From: Streptomyces sp. AP-93
GTDB lineage: Bacteria > Actinomycetota > Actinomycetes > Streptomycetales > Streptomycetaceae
Direction of reading: 5' to 3'
DNA: 64,000 nt
Assembly (NCBI RefSeq): GCF_022808175.1
Contig: NZ_JALGBX010000032.1
Span: forward strand, 1 to 64,000
The position numbers and the translations under genes are program-made. Shown here piece after piece: positions 15,253 to 23,946 of the stretch (within the stretch, counting starts at the first letter, position 1; each line of letters opens with the position of its first letter). The notes under the pieces are model-generated. The model did not search any database, was not told the DNA's origin, and saw only the letters and a list, made by a program, of their open reading frames with translations.

Positions 15253-16449
15253 ATGACTACCGAGCCCCTCCCCCTCGACGGCATCACCGTCGTCTCCGTC
15301 GAGCAGGCCGTCTCCGCGCCCTTCGCCACCCGTCAGCTCGCCGACCTCGGCGCCCGGGTGATCAAGGTCGAGCGGCCCGACGGGGGCGACTTCGCACGCG
15401 GCTACGACACCGCCGCGCACGGTCTCGCCTCGCACTTCGTGTGGGCCAACCGGGGGAAGGAGTCGATCGCGCTCGACCTCAAGGACCCGCGCGGCCGCGA
15501 GGTCCTGCACGGGCTGCTCGGCGGGGCCGACGTGTTCGTGCAGAACCTCGCCCAGGGGGCAGCGGCCCGGCTCGGGCTCGACTCCGCCGCGCTGTGCGCC
15601 CGCTACCCCCGACTGGTGGCCGTGGACGTCTCCGGCTACGGGCCCGAAGGCCCGTACGCCCACAAGCGCGCCTACGACATGCTCGTCCAGTGCGAGGCCG
15701 GCCTGGTCTCGGTGACCGGCACCCCGGAGCAGCCGGTCAAGGCGGGGGTCCCGGCGGCGGACATCGCGGCCGCCATGTACGCCTTCTCGGGCGTGCTCGC
15801 GGCCCTGCTGCGGCGCGGCACCACCGGGCGCGGCGGCAGGGTGGAGGTGTCGATGCTGGACGCGCTCGCCGAGTGGATGGGGCATCCGCTGCACCACACC
15901 ATGCACGGCGGCGAGCAGCCGGTGCGGACGGGCCTCGCGCACGCCGTGATCGCGCCCTACGACGCCTACGCGACGGCGGACGGGGACCGGGTGCTGCTGT
16001 CGGTGCAGAACGACCGGGAGTGGCGGCGGCTGTCCGAACAGCTCTTGGAGCGCCCGGAGTTGGCCGATGACCCGGGGTTCGCCACGAACGCCGCGCGCAC
16101 CGCGAACCGGGAGAAGACCGACGCGGTGGTCGCCGAAGCGCTGGGCCGGCTCGGCGCGGGCGCGGCGATCGAGCGGCTGGAAGCCGCGGGCATCGCCTGC
16201 GCGCGGCTGAACTCGGTGGCGCAGCTCGCCGCGCACCCGCAGCTGGAGGCCCGGGACCGCTGGCGGGAGGTGGGCTCGCCTGCGGGCCCGCTGCGGGCCC
16301 TGCTGCCGCCGATCGGGCTGCCCGGCAGCGCGGCACCGCACATGGGTGCGGTGCCCGCGCTCGGCGAGCACACCGAATCCCTGCTGCACGCCCTGGGGAT
16401 GACGGGCGAACAGATCACGGCACTGCGCCGGGACGGTGTGGTTCGCTGA
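15253..16449 (+). CDS. CaiB/BaiF (class III) CoA-transferase
   Basis: A 398-residue protein of the formyl-CoA transferase family, which moves CoA between organic acids through an aspartyl-CoA thioester. Family features: N-terminal PLDGITVVSVEQAVSAPFAT, then VIKVERPDGGDFARG, the catalytic-Asp block RAYDMLVQCEAGL (Asp142) and RVEVSMLDALAEWM. Length is normal. Substrate is not predictable from sequence. It follows the ABC permease by 31 bases and could be part of the same transcript, but functional linkage is unclear. Confidence 0.92.
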   Translation: MTTEPLPLDGITVVSVEQAVSAPFATRQLADLGARVIKVERPDGGDFARGYDTAAHGLASHFVWANRGKESIALDLKDPRGREVLHGLLGGADVFVQNLAQGAAARLGLDSAALCARYPRLVAVDVSGYGPEGPYAHKRAYDMLVQCEAGLVSVTGTPEQPVKAGVPAADIAAAMYAFSGVLAALLRRGTTGRGGRVEVSMLDALAEWMGHPLHHTMHGGEQPVRTGLAHAVIAPYDAYATADGDRVLLSVQNDREWRRLSEQLLERPELADDPGFATNAARTANREKTDAVVAEALGRLGAGAAIERLEAAGIACARLNSVAQLAAHPQLEARDRWREVGSPAGPLRALLPPIGLPGSAAPHMGAVPALGEHTESLLHALGMTGEQITALRRDGVVR

Positions 16450-16521
16450 CTGGGCAGGGTTGATCAGGCCGGGGAGGGAGCGGCGGCGCTGCGGGGGCGG
16501 GTACGCCCCGAAAGCGGTCGG

Positions 16522-16791
16522 TTACGAGCGGCGGCTGCCGAAGAGGGTGCGCCGCAGCCTCCGCAGCGGCGCGAAGAGCGATACGCGCGCGCTCCGGCTC
16601 CGCAGCCGGTGCGTGTGGTCGCGCGAGGTCAGCTCACGCATGAGCAGCGTCGCCTCGGCGGTCTCGCGGTGCGGGACGGCGGGACCGCCCAGCACGGCGA
16701 GGTGGCGGTCGAGGCGCGAACTGGTCGCACCGCTCCCGCAAGTGATGGCAGGCACGCGAGGCGGCCTGCTGCGCATTGCTATCTGTTCCAT
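16522..16791 (-). CDS. Small basic conserved actinobacterial protein
   Basis: An 89-residue protein of unknown function. ATG at 16791 is preceded by GGGGAG with a suitable gap; an upstream GTG at 16803 is possible but has no better site. The centre, TSSRLDRHLAVLGGPAVPHR followed by ETAEATLLMRELTSRD, resembles short Streptomyces conserved proteins I have seen. The C-terminus is very Arg-rich (RLRRTLFGSRR). No membrane segment; one Cys. It is convergent with the CoA-transferase and divergent from the kinase. Confidence 0.65.
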   Translation of the reverse strand: MEQIAMRSRPPRVPAITCGSGATSSRLDRHLAVLGGPAVPHRETAEATLLMRELTSRDHTHRLRSRSARVSLFAPLRRLRRTLFGSRRS

Positions 16792-17090
16792 GTCTCTCCC
16801 CACCCGTACGAGGGCACCCGGCCCACCGGGCAGGGTAACCCTATCGTCCCCACGTCGCGCACGGGTATCCCGGTGGTGTGAATTGCCCGTGCGGCCAGCG
16901 GGAGTTGACGATTACTCAGCGGAGTCGACCGTCACTCTCCGCGAAATCCGGCGGGGCGTGCGGGACATGGAACCGGATCGGCGGCGACTGCGTGACTCCT
17001 GTCGCGACCGGAGCCACGGCGCACGCTCTGCGCTAACTTGGAGTGATCGTCCGGTAACTCTCTTGGGGGCGCGCGTGAATGAGGCTTTCG

Positions 17091-18770
17091 GTGACTGAGT
17101 CCACGGCGAACGGAGGCGGGGGCGAGCGCGTCATCGCCGGACGCTACCGCCTGCTGGGCCCGCTCGGCCGCGGTGGGATGGGCATGGTGTGGCGAGCCCG
17201 GGACGAAGTCCTGGGGCGCGAGGTCGCCGTCAAGGAAGTGCGCGCACCGGCCGGAATGGACGAGGCCGAGGTGGCCCGCATGTACCGGCGGCTGGAGCGG
17301 GAGGCCTGGGCCGCGGCCCGCGTCTCGCACCGGGGCGTGGTCACGGTCTACGACGTGGCCACCGAGGACGGCCGGCCCTGGATCGTGATGGAGATCGTAC
17401 GGGGACTCTCGCTCGCGGAGGTCCTGGAGGGCGACGGGCCGCTCACCCCGCAGCGGACCGCACACATCGGCGAACAGGTACTGGCCGCACTGAGGTCCGC
17501 GCACGAGGCGGGGGTGCTGCACCGGGACGTCAAACCGGGCAACGTGCTGATCGCCAACGACGGCCGGGTGGTGCTCGGCGACTTCGGGATCGCGAGCCTG
17601 GAGGGCTCCACCGCCATCACCATGACGGGCGAGGTGGTCGGCTCCCCCGAATTCCTTCCGCCCGAGCGGGCGTTGGGGCACGAGCCGGGTCCCGGGTCGG
17701 ACCTGTGGGCGCTCGGCGTGACGCTGTACCTGGCCGTGGAGGGCGTATCGCCCTTCCACAGGGAGTCCCCGGTGGCCACGCTGCGGGCGGTGGTGGAGGA
17801 GGAGTTCCCGCCGCCGCTGCGGGCCGGGCCGCTGACGCCCGTCCTGGAGGGGCTGCTGGTCAAGGATCCCGAGGAGCGGCTGTCCGCGGCGGAGGCGGCC
17901 CGGATGCTGCGCATCGTCGGCGCGGGCGGAACCGTACGGGCCTCCGGCGGCCCGGTGTCGGGTCCCGCGGCGGGTCCGGCGCCGGGCCCGCCGGCGGGGG
18001 CGGACAGCCCGACCTCCGTGGCGCAGCACCGCTACGGCCACCCCACCCCGCCGCTGCCGGCGCCCGCACCGGGGACCGGGCCGGTGCGGACGTACCCCCC
18101 GGAGCCCGAGCGGAACGGGGCCGGGCTGGTGCTGACCCTCGGAATCGTGGTGCTGCTCGCGGTGGTGGTCCTGCTGGGGTGGCTGCTGCTGAAGGACCGC
18201 GGCACGGGCGGCGACGGCTCGGACGGGGCGACGCCCACCCCGACCGTCACGCAGAGCCCTTCGCCCTCCCCGACCCCCTCGCCGAGCGCCTCGCCCTCGC
18301 CTTCCCCCAGCCCCTCTCCCTCCCCTTCGGCCACGCCGCCGCCCGGCATCACCCTGTCCGCCGTCCGGGCCGTCCGGGACACCTATCGCGGCGACTGCCC
18401 GGCGCCCGCCGCGGAGGCGCCCGCCTTCACCGCCACCGTCGCGGTGGACCGCACGCCGGCGGTGGTGGAGTACCGCTGGGCCACGCGAAGCGGGCGGACC
18501 ACGGGCCCCGGCTGGCGGACCCTCGCGTATCCGGCGGGCGGACCGGGGAGCGTACGGCTGGACCACACGGAGCTGACGCACGACCCGGACGCGGCCTTCG
18601 AGGACGCGGTGCGGCTGGAGATCCGGGCGCCGTCGGAAGCGGCTTCGGCGTGGCTGGAGTTCTCTGTGACGTGCGAGGAGGAGACCCCGACGGGCGGGGC
18701 CTCCTCCCCGAGCACGTCCGGACCGACCGGCTCCCCGTCACCGAACCCGGGTCCGACGGCCAGTCCGTGA
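17091..18770 (+). CDS. Membrane Ser/Thr protein kinase with extracytoplasmic Pro/Ser-linked domain
   Basis: A 559-residue Hanks-type kinase. Kinase domain about residues 15-275: G-loop LLGPLGRGGMGMVWRA, Lys in VAVKEVRA, catalytic HRDVKPGNVLI, and DFGIAS followed by a Thr-rich activation loop. A Pro/Gly-rich juxtamembrane region is followed by one TM helix (LVLTLGIVVLLAVVVLLGWL, about 345-364). Outside come a long (SP)n linker and a roughly 100-residue beta-rich sensor domain without PASTA repeats. GTG 17091 has GAGG at 6-nt spacing; an alternative ATG at 17079 adds four residues. The signal sensed is unknown. A Streptomyces-type signalling kinase, transcribed alone. Confidence 0.93.
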   Translation: MTESTANGGGGERVIAGRYRLLGPLGRGGMGMVWRARDEVLGREVAVKEVRAPAGMDEAEVARMYRRLEREAWAAARVSHRGVVTVYDVATEDGRPWIVMEIVRGLSLAEVLEGDGPLTPQRTAHIGEQVLAALRSAHEAGVLHRDVKPGNVLIANDGRVVLGDFGIASLEGSTAITMTGEVVGSPEFLPPERALGHEPGPGSDLWALGVTLYLAVEGVSPFHRESPVATLRAVVEEEFPPPLRAGPLTPVLEGLLVKDPEERLSAAEAARMLRIVGAGGTVRASGGPVSGPAAGPAPGPPAGADSPTSVAQHRYGHPTPPLPAPAPGTGPVRTYPPEPERNGAGLVLTLGIVVLLAVVVLLGWLLLKDRGTGGDGSDGATPTPTVTQSPSPSPTPSPSASPSPSPSPSPSPSATPPPGITLSAVRAVRDTYRGDCPAPAAEAPAFTATVAVDRTPAVVEYRWATRSGRTTGPGWRTLAYPAGGPGSVRLDHTELTHDPDAAFEDAVRLEIRAPSEAASAWLEFSVTCEEETPTGGASSPSTSGPTGSPSPNPGPTASP

Positions 18771-18791
18771 GGCGTCGGGCCGTGACGCCTC
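18769..18791. terminator. Bidirectional terminator between kinase and lipase genes
   Basis: Inverted repeat GAGGCGTC / GACGCCTC (18769-18776 and 18784-18791, 7-base loop) starting in the kinase stop codon, in the 34-base gap between two convergent genes. Confidence 0.6.
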
Positions 18792-18804
18792 AGGCCGTGA
18801 CGTG

Positions 18805-19611
18805 TCAGGCCGCGCTGGTGAAGACCGGCAGGTAGCCGCCGGACTGTCCGGCGGCGGTCGGGTGGTAGGACTCGCCGATGTTCAGCCAGTTGACGCTGTG
18901 CAGCCACGGGCTGCTGGAGCAGATCTCGTGGCCGGTGAAGGCGCTCGCGACCGAGGCGAAGGCGAAGCCGTGGTCGGCGGCGCGTTTGGCGATGGCCGCG
19001 TTGAGGTGGTCGGAGGCACCGTTGATGGCCTTGCGCTCGCCCTCCGAGAGCCCGGCCACGCAGGTGCCGTTCAGCTTGTAGAAGCGGGGGTAGCCGAGGA
19101 CGACCACGCGGGCGCCCGGGGACCGGCTGTGGATGGCGTTGTAGACCGTGTCGAGCTGGCCGGGGAGGGTGGAGTCGACGTAGGCCTTGGCCTGGTTGAC
19201 GCGGCTCACGCAGGTGGCTTCGGACTGGAGGACGCAGGTGGTCATGACGTCGGAGAAGCCGGCGTCGTTGCCGCCGATGGTGATGCTGACGAGGTCGGTG
19301 CCCGCGTTCAGCGGTGCGAGCTGACCGCTCATCACATCACCCGTACGGGCGCCCGAGCAGGCGGCGAAGGAGAAGGTCTGGGGGGCGTGTGCGGCGGCCC
19401 AGAGGGCCGGGTAGGCGCGGGTGGTGCGCTTGCAGTTCCCGCTGGCGCTGTCGTAGTTGCCGGCGCCTACGCCGGAGGAATAGGAGTCACCGAGGGCGAC
19501 GTAGCCGAAGTCGGCGGCGGCGGTCGCCTGGCCGGCTCCGAACAGGGCTGCGCCCGCGGCGAGTAACAGGGCCGAGGCCAAGGCGGCGAAACGAGGCATT
19601 CTCATGCTCAT
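18805..19611 (-). CDS. Secreted SGNH/GDSL lipase-esterase
   Basis: A 268-residue secreted hydrolase. Signal peptide about residues 1-32 (ALLLAAGAALFGAGQATAAA). SGNH blocks: block I VALGDSYSSGVGAG with the nucleophile Ser, block III ITIGGNDAGFSD, and block V ESYHPTAAGQ with the catalytic His. Six Cys suggest disulfides, as in the S. rimosus/S. coelicolor extracellular GDSL lipases. GAGGAG precedes ATG 19611 by 8 bases. Monocistronic, convergent with the kinase, divergent from the AAA ATPase. Acts on fatty-acyl esters outside the cell. Confidence 0.93.
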   Translation of the reverse strand: MSMRMPRFAALASALLLAAGAALFGAGQATAAADFGYVALGDSYSSGVGAGNYDSASGNCKRTTRAYPALWAAAHAPQTFSFAACSGARTGDVMSGQLAPLNAGTDLVSITIGGNDAGFSDVMTTCVLQSEATCVSRVNQAKAYVDSTLPGQLDTVYNAIHSRSPGARVVVLGYPRFYKLNGTCVAGLSEGERKAINGASDHLNAAIAKRAADHGFAFASVASAFTGHEICSSSPWLHSVNWLNIGESYHPTAAGQSGGYLPVFTSAA

Positions 19612-19823
19612 GTGTGCGGCTCCTCGTGGGGGGTTACTCCGGAGTTACTCCTGAGTCCGTGGTACAAGGAACCGAGGTCGGCTGGAAGTGTCCATGCCAA
19701 GAATGTTCGGGGTGGACATGCGGCGCGAATCTTCACCCGCACGGCGTTTGAAGAGGGAATCCCGCCACCCGATCCGGCGAAACACGGGTGCATGAGGCCA
19801 GTTCGTGCCGGATCATGGGCGCC

Positions 19824-20924
19824 ATGCCAGCCAACCCCCAAGACGCACTGCCGATCCGGCTCAACGTCGACGACAGCGACTCCCCGTCGGACGTCGTCGA
19901 CGCGCTGTTCCTCGGCCGCTTCGCGTCCGGCGAGCAGCCCTACTCGCACAGCGTGTCGATCGACCGGGTCAAGCCGGGCGCGACCCTGCTGCCGTCCGGG
20001 GCAACGGTGTTGCGCTCCGCCCGCGACAGCGACCGCAGCGCGACGCTCGCCGAGGGCGAGGGGTGGACCATGCTCGTCTCCCGCTGGAGCCGGGGCGCGG
20101 ACGTCACGGTGACGGCGGTCAGCGAGGAACTCGCCGCCGAGGTGCTGGGCGAGGCCACGGAGGGCGCGCAGGACGAGCCCGAACCGCAGCCCGAGAACGT
20201 CGCGATGGGGTTCTGGTACGTCTCCCCGCGCCGCGGCCCCTACCGCACGACCCGGCAGATCGCGGCCGGCACCTGGGAAGAGGTGCGGCCCAACTACACG
20301 GCTCCGGTGGCCGGGGCGATGGACCGGCTGATGAAGGTCACCCCGGACGACATCGCCGGCCGGCTACTCCTGCTGCACGGCCCTCCGGGCACCGGGAAGA
20401 CCTCCGCCCTGCGCACGCTCGCCCGGTCCTGGCGGGACTGGTGCCAGGTGGACTGCGTACTGGACCCGGAGCGGCTGTTCAACGACATCGGCTACCTGAT
20501 GGACATCGCGATCGGCGAGGACGAGGGCACCGCGAAGAGCCGCTGGCGGCTGCTGCTGCTGGAGGACTGCGACGAGTTGATCCGCGGCGAGGCCCGGCAC
20601 ACCGCCGGGCAGGCGCTGTCACGGCTGCTGAACCTCACCGACGGCCTCCTCGGCCAGGGCCGCAACGTCCTGGTGGGCGTCACGACCAACGAGGACCTGG
20701 AGCGGCTCCACCCGGCGGTGGTCCGGCCGGGGCGCTGCCTCGCCCGCATCGAGATCGGCCGGCTGACGCACCGGGAGGCGGTGGACTGGCTCGGCACCGA
20801 CGAGGGCATCTCCCGCGAGGGCGCGACGCTGGCGGAGCTCTACGCCCTGCGCCGCGGCGCGTCGGGCCCCGCCGCCCTGCTGCCGCCGCAGGGCCACGAC
20901 ACGGAGGCGGGACTGTACTTGTAG
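19824..20924 (+). CDS. AAA ATPase with DUF5925-type N-terminal domain
   Basis: A 366-residue cytosolic protein. The N-terminal ~130 residues (DALPIRLNVDDSDSPSDVVD onward) match a domain I know as DUF5925. A linker containing RRGPYRTTRQI follows, then an AAA module with Walker A LLHGPPGTGKTSALRTLARS near residue 190, Walker B RLLLLEDCDEL near 245, sensor-like VGVTTNEDLERLHPAVVRPG and an Arg-finger region. This is close to the Bcs1/proteasome-type AAA pattern for remodelling. ATG 19824 chosen; 19815 is an alternative. Function unknown. Confidence 0.85.
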   Translation: MPANPQDALPIRLNVDDSDSPSDVVDALFLGRFASGEQPYSHSVSIDRVKPGATLLPSGATVLRSARDSDRSATLAEGEGWTMLVSRWSRGADVTVTAVSEELAAEVLGEATEGAQDEPEPQPENVAMGFWYVSPRRGPYRTTRQIAAGTWEEVRPNYTAPVAGAMDRLMKVTPDDIAGRLLLLHGPPGTGKTSALRTLARSWRDWCQVDCVLDPERLFNDIGYLMDIAIGEDEGTAKSRWRLLLLEDCDELIRGEARHTAGQALSRLLNLTDGLLGQGRNVLVGVTTNEDLERLHPAVVRPGRCLARIEIGRLTHREAVDWLGTDEGISREGATLAELYALRRGASGPAALLPPQGHDTEAGLYL

Positions 20925-21079
20925 GTGCGGGGCGCGCACGTGCGGCGGCCCGGCCTGCGGTTCCCACCGCGCGGGGCGCGCACGGGTCCGGCGCGCACGG
21001 CGGGGACAATGAGGGCACGGCCGAAGGCCCCCACCGGCCGTGCGCACCCTCGGGGGACCCACGAACAGGAGAACGCACC

Positions 21080-21622
21080 GTGCTCGAACCGGCGCAGGAG
21101 AACCCCTTCCCCGACAGCCACGTCCTCGGCGAGGGCCCCGAGCCGCACCCGCAGCTCCAGCCGGTGCTGGGCCTCATCGGACGCTGGCACGGCCGGGGCA
21201 GCGGCGAGTACCCGACGCTGGAGCACGGGTTCCGTTACGAGCAGGAGATCACCTTCAGCCACGACGGCCGGCCCTTCCTCTGCTACGAGTCCCGCGCGTG
21301 GCTCATCGACGACTCCGGCACCGCCCTGCGCCCCGCGGGGCGGGAGACCGGGTGGTGGCGCATCCTCCCGGACGCCTCGGTCGAGGTCACGCTCGCCCAC
21401 CCGACGGGCATCGTCGAGACCTACGTCGGCCGGGTCTCCGGTACGGAGATCGAGATGGCCACCGACACGGTGGGGCTGACCCCGCGGGCCAAGGAGGTCA
21501 CCGGCATGACGCGCCGGTACACGCTCCGGGACGGCGAGCTGACGATCGTGCAGGAGATGGCCGCGGTGGGCCAGCCCATGCAGCACCACCTCCAGGCCCG
21601 GCTGAGCCCGCGCAAGGACTGA
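21080..21622 (+). CDS. Nitrobindin-family haem-binding beta-barrel protein
   Basis: A 180-residue FABP-like protein of the nitrobindin (THAP4/DUF1794) family. Diagnostic sequence GLIGRWHGRGSGEYPTL at residues 32-48 begins the barrel, and QHHLQARLSPRKD near the C-terminus supplies the His that usually coordinates haem. Nitrobindins bind ferric haem and react with NO or peroxynitrite. GTG at 21080 follows AGGAGA with 7-nt spacing. Cytosolic, apparently transcribed alone. Confidence 0.9.
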   Translation: MLEPAQENPFPDSHVLGEGPEPHPQLQPVLGLIGRWHGRGSGEYPTLEHGFRYEQEITFSHDGRPFLCYESRAWLIDDSGTALRPAGRETGWWRILPDASVEVTLAHPTGIVETYVGRVSGTEIEMATDTVGLTPRAKEVTGMTRRYTLRDGELTIVQEMAAVGQPMQHHLQARLSPRKD

Positions 21623-21659
21623 CCGACCGGGCGCCGTCCGGCGGGGCCCGCCGGGCCGG

Positions 21660-21765
21660 GGCTGCCACGCAGGGCCGGGGCTGCACGCAGGGCCGGACCG
21701 TCCACGCAGGGCCGGGCCGTCCGCGCAGGGCGAGGCCCCACGCGCAGGGCGGGCCGGGCCGGGCC
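21660..21765. repeat. GC-rich degenerate tandem repeat
   Basis: Between the nitrobindin and GntR genes the unit CACGCAGGGCCGGGCCGTCC recurs four to five times with variation. No hairpin terminator stands out and no gene is seen. Confidence 0.7.
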
Positions 21766-21778
21766 GACCCGCCGGGTG

Positions 21779-22171
21779 TCAGTCCGCGTACCGCGCGCGC
21801 AGCGCGTCCAGGGCCGCCGCGGTCGCCTCGTCGAAGGTCAGTCCCAGTCTCCGCGCCCGCTCCGCGTAGGCCTGCGCGGCGGTGGCCGCCTCGCGGGCGG
21901 GCCCGTCGCCGGCCGCCGCCACGAAGCTGCCCGCGCGGCCGCGCGTCTCGATCACGCCGTCGGACTCCAGCGCCCGGTACGCCTTCGCGACCGTGTTCGC
22001 CGCCAGCCCCAGTTCCTCCGCGAGCCCGCGGACCGTCGGCAGTTTGAACCCGGCGGGCAGCCGGCCCGCCCGCGCCCCGCCGGCGATCTGGGCGCGCAGC
22101 TGCTCGTACGGGGCGGCGGCGCCCGCCGCGCCGTCGATGCGGATCTTCAGGTGCGGAGAAGTCGAGGTCAC
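21779..22171 (-). CDS. YtrA-type GntR transcriptional regulator
   Basis: A 130-residue regulator with the winged helix at about residues 8-78: PYEQLRAQIAGGARAGRLPA, then KLPTVRGLAEELGLAANTVA and KAYRALESDGVIETRGRAGS. The short C-terminus of about 50 residues is the mark of the YtrA subfamily. GTG at 22171. It is divergent from the GNAT gene with a 72-base gap, so it may control that gene and itself. YtrA-type regulators usually act near ABC transporters, absent here. Confidence 0.92.
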   Translation of the reverse strand: MTSTSPHLKIRIDGAAGAAAPYEQLRAQIAGGARAGRLPAGFKLPTVRGLAEELGLAANTVAKAYRALESDGVIETRGRAGSFVAAAGDGPAREAATAAQAYAERARRLGLTFDEATAAALDALRARYAD

Positions 22172-22243
22172 GCGGCCGATTGTCCCCCATCCGCCGGGAA
22201 ATTCGCAGGCGCCCGCCCCCCGGCCGCACCTACGGTCGACCAC

Positions 22244-23176
22244 GTGATCACAACCATCCGGGATCTGCGCCCGAACGACCCGACCGACACCGAGTCCGTC
22301 GTGCGGGTGCGCCGCGCGGCCCTGCCCTTCATGATCAGCACCGCCCGCGGGATGGCCTTCGAACTGGCCTCCGCCCACCCCGACAAGCGCTACCGCCTCC
22401 TCGTCGCCGAGAACGCCGACGGCCTCGTCGTCGGCACGGCCCAGGTCGGGATCGTGTACGACAGCACCGAACCGGGCCAGGGGTTCGTCAACGCCTACGT
22501 CGACCCCGCCCACCGCGGACTCGGCGCAGGATCCGCCCTGCTGGGCGCGGCCGAGGAGCACCTGGGGGCCGAGCGCGCGAAGGACGCGTACGCCTGGGTC
22601 CTCGACGAGCCGCCGCACCGCGCCTTCGCCGAGCGGCACGGCTACCGCGCCTCCCGCTCCGCGCACTTCCTGCGCCTGGACCTCGCCACGGCCGCCCTGC
22701 CGGCGCTGCCCGGGAAGCTGCCGGACGGGGTCGAGCTGCGCGCCGGCTCGGCCTTCGCCGCCGATCCGCGGCCGCTCTTCGAGGCCGACGCGGCGGGGAC
22801 CCTGGACGAACCGGGCGACGTTCCGGTGGAGTTCGACGACTACGAGGACTGGCTGCGGAACACCTGGGAGCACCCGTACCTCGACCGGGAGCTCACCACC
22901 GTGGTCCTGGTGGACGGCGAGGTGGCGGGCTTCACCGCCGCCCACACCGACGGGGCCGGGCGGTACTCCTCCGCCATGACCGCCATCCTGCGCCCGTTCC
23001 GCGGCCGGGGACTGGCCCGGCTGGCGAAGACCGACTCGCTGCTCCGGGCCCGCGCGGCCGGCTGCACCGAGGCGTTCACCGGCAACGACACCGGCAACGC
23101 TCCCATGCTCGCCGTCAACGCCCGGTTCGGGTACGAGGTCTGCGCCACGGAGACCCGCTACACCAAGCAGCTGTGA
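22244..23176 (+). CDS. Tandem GNAT acetyltransferase
   Basis: A 310-residue protein made of two GNAT folds. The N-terminal one (about 1-150) has the acetyl-CoA motif VDPAHRGLGAGSALLGAAEE. The C-terminal one (about 160-310) has ILRPFRGRGLARLAKTDSLL and ends in NAPMLAVNARFGYEVCATET. GTG 22244 gives the start VITTIRDLRP. The gene is followed by the DUF402 gene after 17 bases and they are probably co-transcribed. The acceptor substrate is unknown; two-domain members often modify small-molecule amines. Confidence 0.88.
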   Translation: MITTIRDLRPNDPTDTESVVRVRRAALPFMISTARGMAFELASAHPDKRYRLLVAENADGLVVGTAQVGIVYDSTEPGQGFVNAYVDPAHRGLGAGSALLGAAEEHLGAERAKDAYAWVLDEPPHRAFAERHGYRASRSAHFLRLDLATAALPALPGKLPDGVELRAGSAFAADPRPLFEADAAGTLDEPGDVPVEFDDYEDWLRNTWEHPYLDRELTTVVLVDGEVAGFTAAHTDGAGRYSSAMTAILRPFRGRGLARLAKTDSLLRARAAGCTEAFTGNDTGNAPMLAVNARFGYEVCATETRYTKQL

Positions 23177-23193
23177 GAACTGGAGACACCACG

Positions 23194-23676
23194 ATGACCG
23201 ACCGACTGACCGTTACCCTCACCAAGGCGGGCCGTACGAAGATCCGTTACCCGGCCGAGCTGGTGGCCGACACGGGCACCCGGATCACCGTACGGGCCCC
23301 CTGGGCGGCCCCCGGGGTACGGGACTTCGGCTTCGTCCGCTTCGAGCCGGGCGACGTGTTCACCGAGCACTTCTGGCGCGACCGCTGGTACGCGGTCAAG
23401 GAGGTCCGGACGGGCGAGGGCGTCCTCAAGGGCTGGTACTGCGACATCACCCGCCCGGCGTCGGTGCGGGACGGGGTGATCCTGATCGAGGACCTGGACC
23501 TCGACCTGTGGGTGCCGGCCGACGGGAGCTCGGTCCTGCGGCTCGACGAGGACGAGTTCGCCGAGAGCGGGCTCGCCGACACCGATCCCGAAGCGGCCGC
23601 CGAGGCGGTACGGGCCCTCGACGCCCTGGACGCCCAGGCCCGTTCGGCCGCAGGCCTGTCCGCCCTGCTGTCCTGA
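23194..23676 (+). CDS. DUF402 (FomD/Ntdp-like) phosphohydrolase
   Basis: A 160-residue protein of the DUF402 family, whose characterised members hydrolyse nucleoside di/triphosphates or cytidylyl esters with a divalent metal. The visible core is FVRFEPGDVFTEHFWRDRWY, then LKGWYCDITRP and the acidic run VILIEDLDLDLWV, which carry the usual metal-binding Asp/Glu. ATG 23194 with GGAGA about 8 bases upstream. Same transcript as the GNAT gene. Confidence 0.85.
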   Translation: MTDRLTVTLTKAGRTKIRYPAELVADTGTRITVRAPWAAPGVRDFGFVRFEPGDVFTEHFWRDRWYAVKEVRTGEGVLKGWYCDITRPASVRDGVILIEDLDLDLWVPADGSSVLRLDEDEFAESGLADTDPEAAAEAVRALDALDAQARSAAGLSALLS

Positions 23677-23946
23677 CCCGCGGGCGGCACGGCGGCGGCG
23701 CGGCGGCGCGGCGGCGGCGGGCACGCTTTCTGTAGGCCCCGCTTAGTGGCTCCTTAAGCGCGCCCTAAGGATTGGCCGTGGCGGCCCGAACCCCGGGGAA
23801 CGCGGGGGTGCGGCGGTTAGTTTGGCTGGGCCAGGGAGGGCCGGAGGCGGCGCCGCGGACCCGTGAGGGGCGGCGCCGCACAGCCTCGGCCTTCCGGCGC
23901 ACCCACGACTCGCGCAGCCCTGTGCCGTGCCCAGAGGAGATCCGCC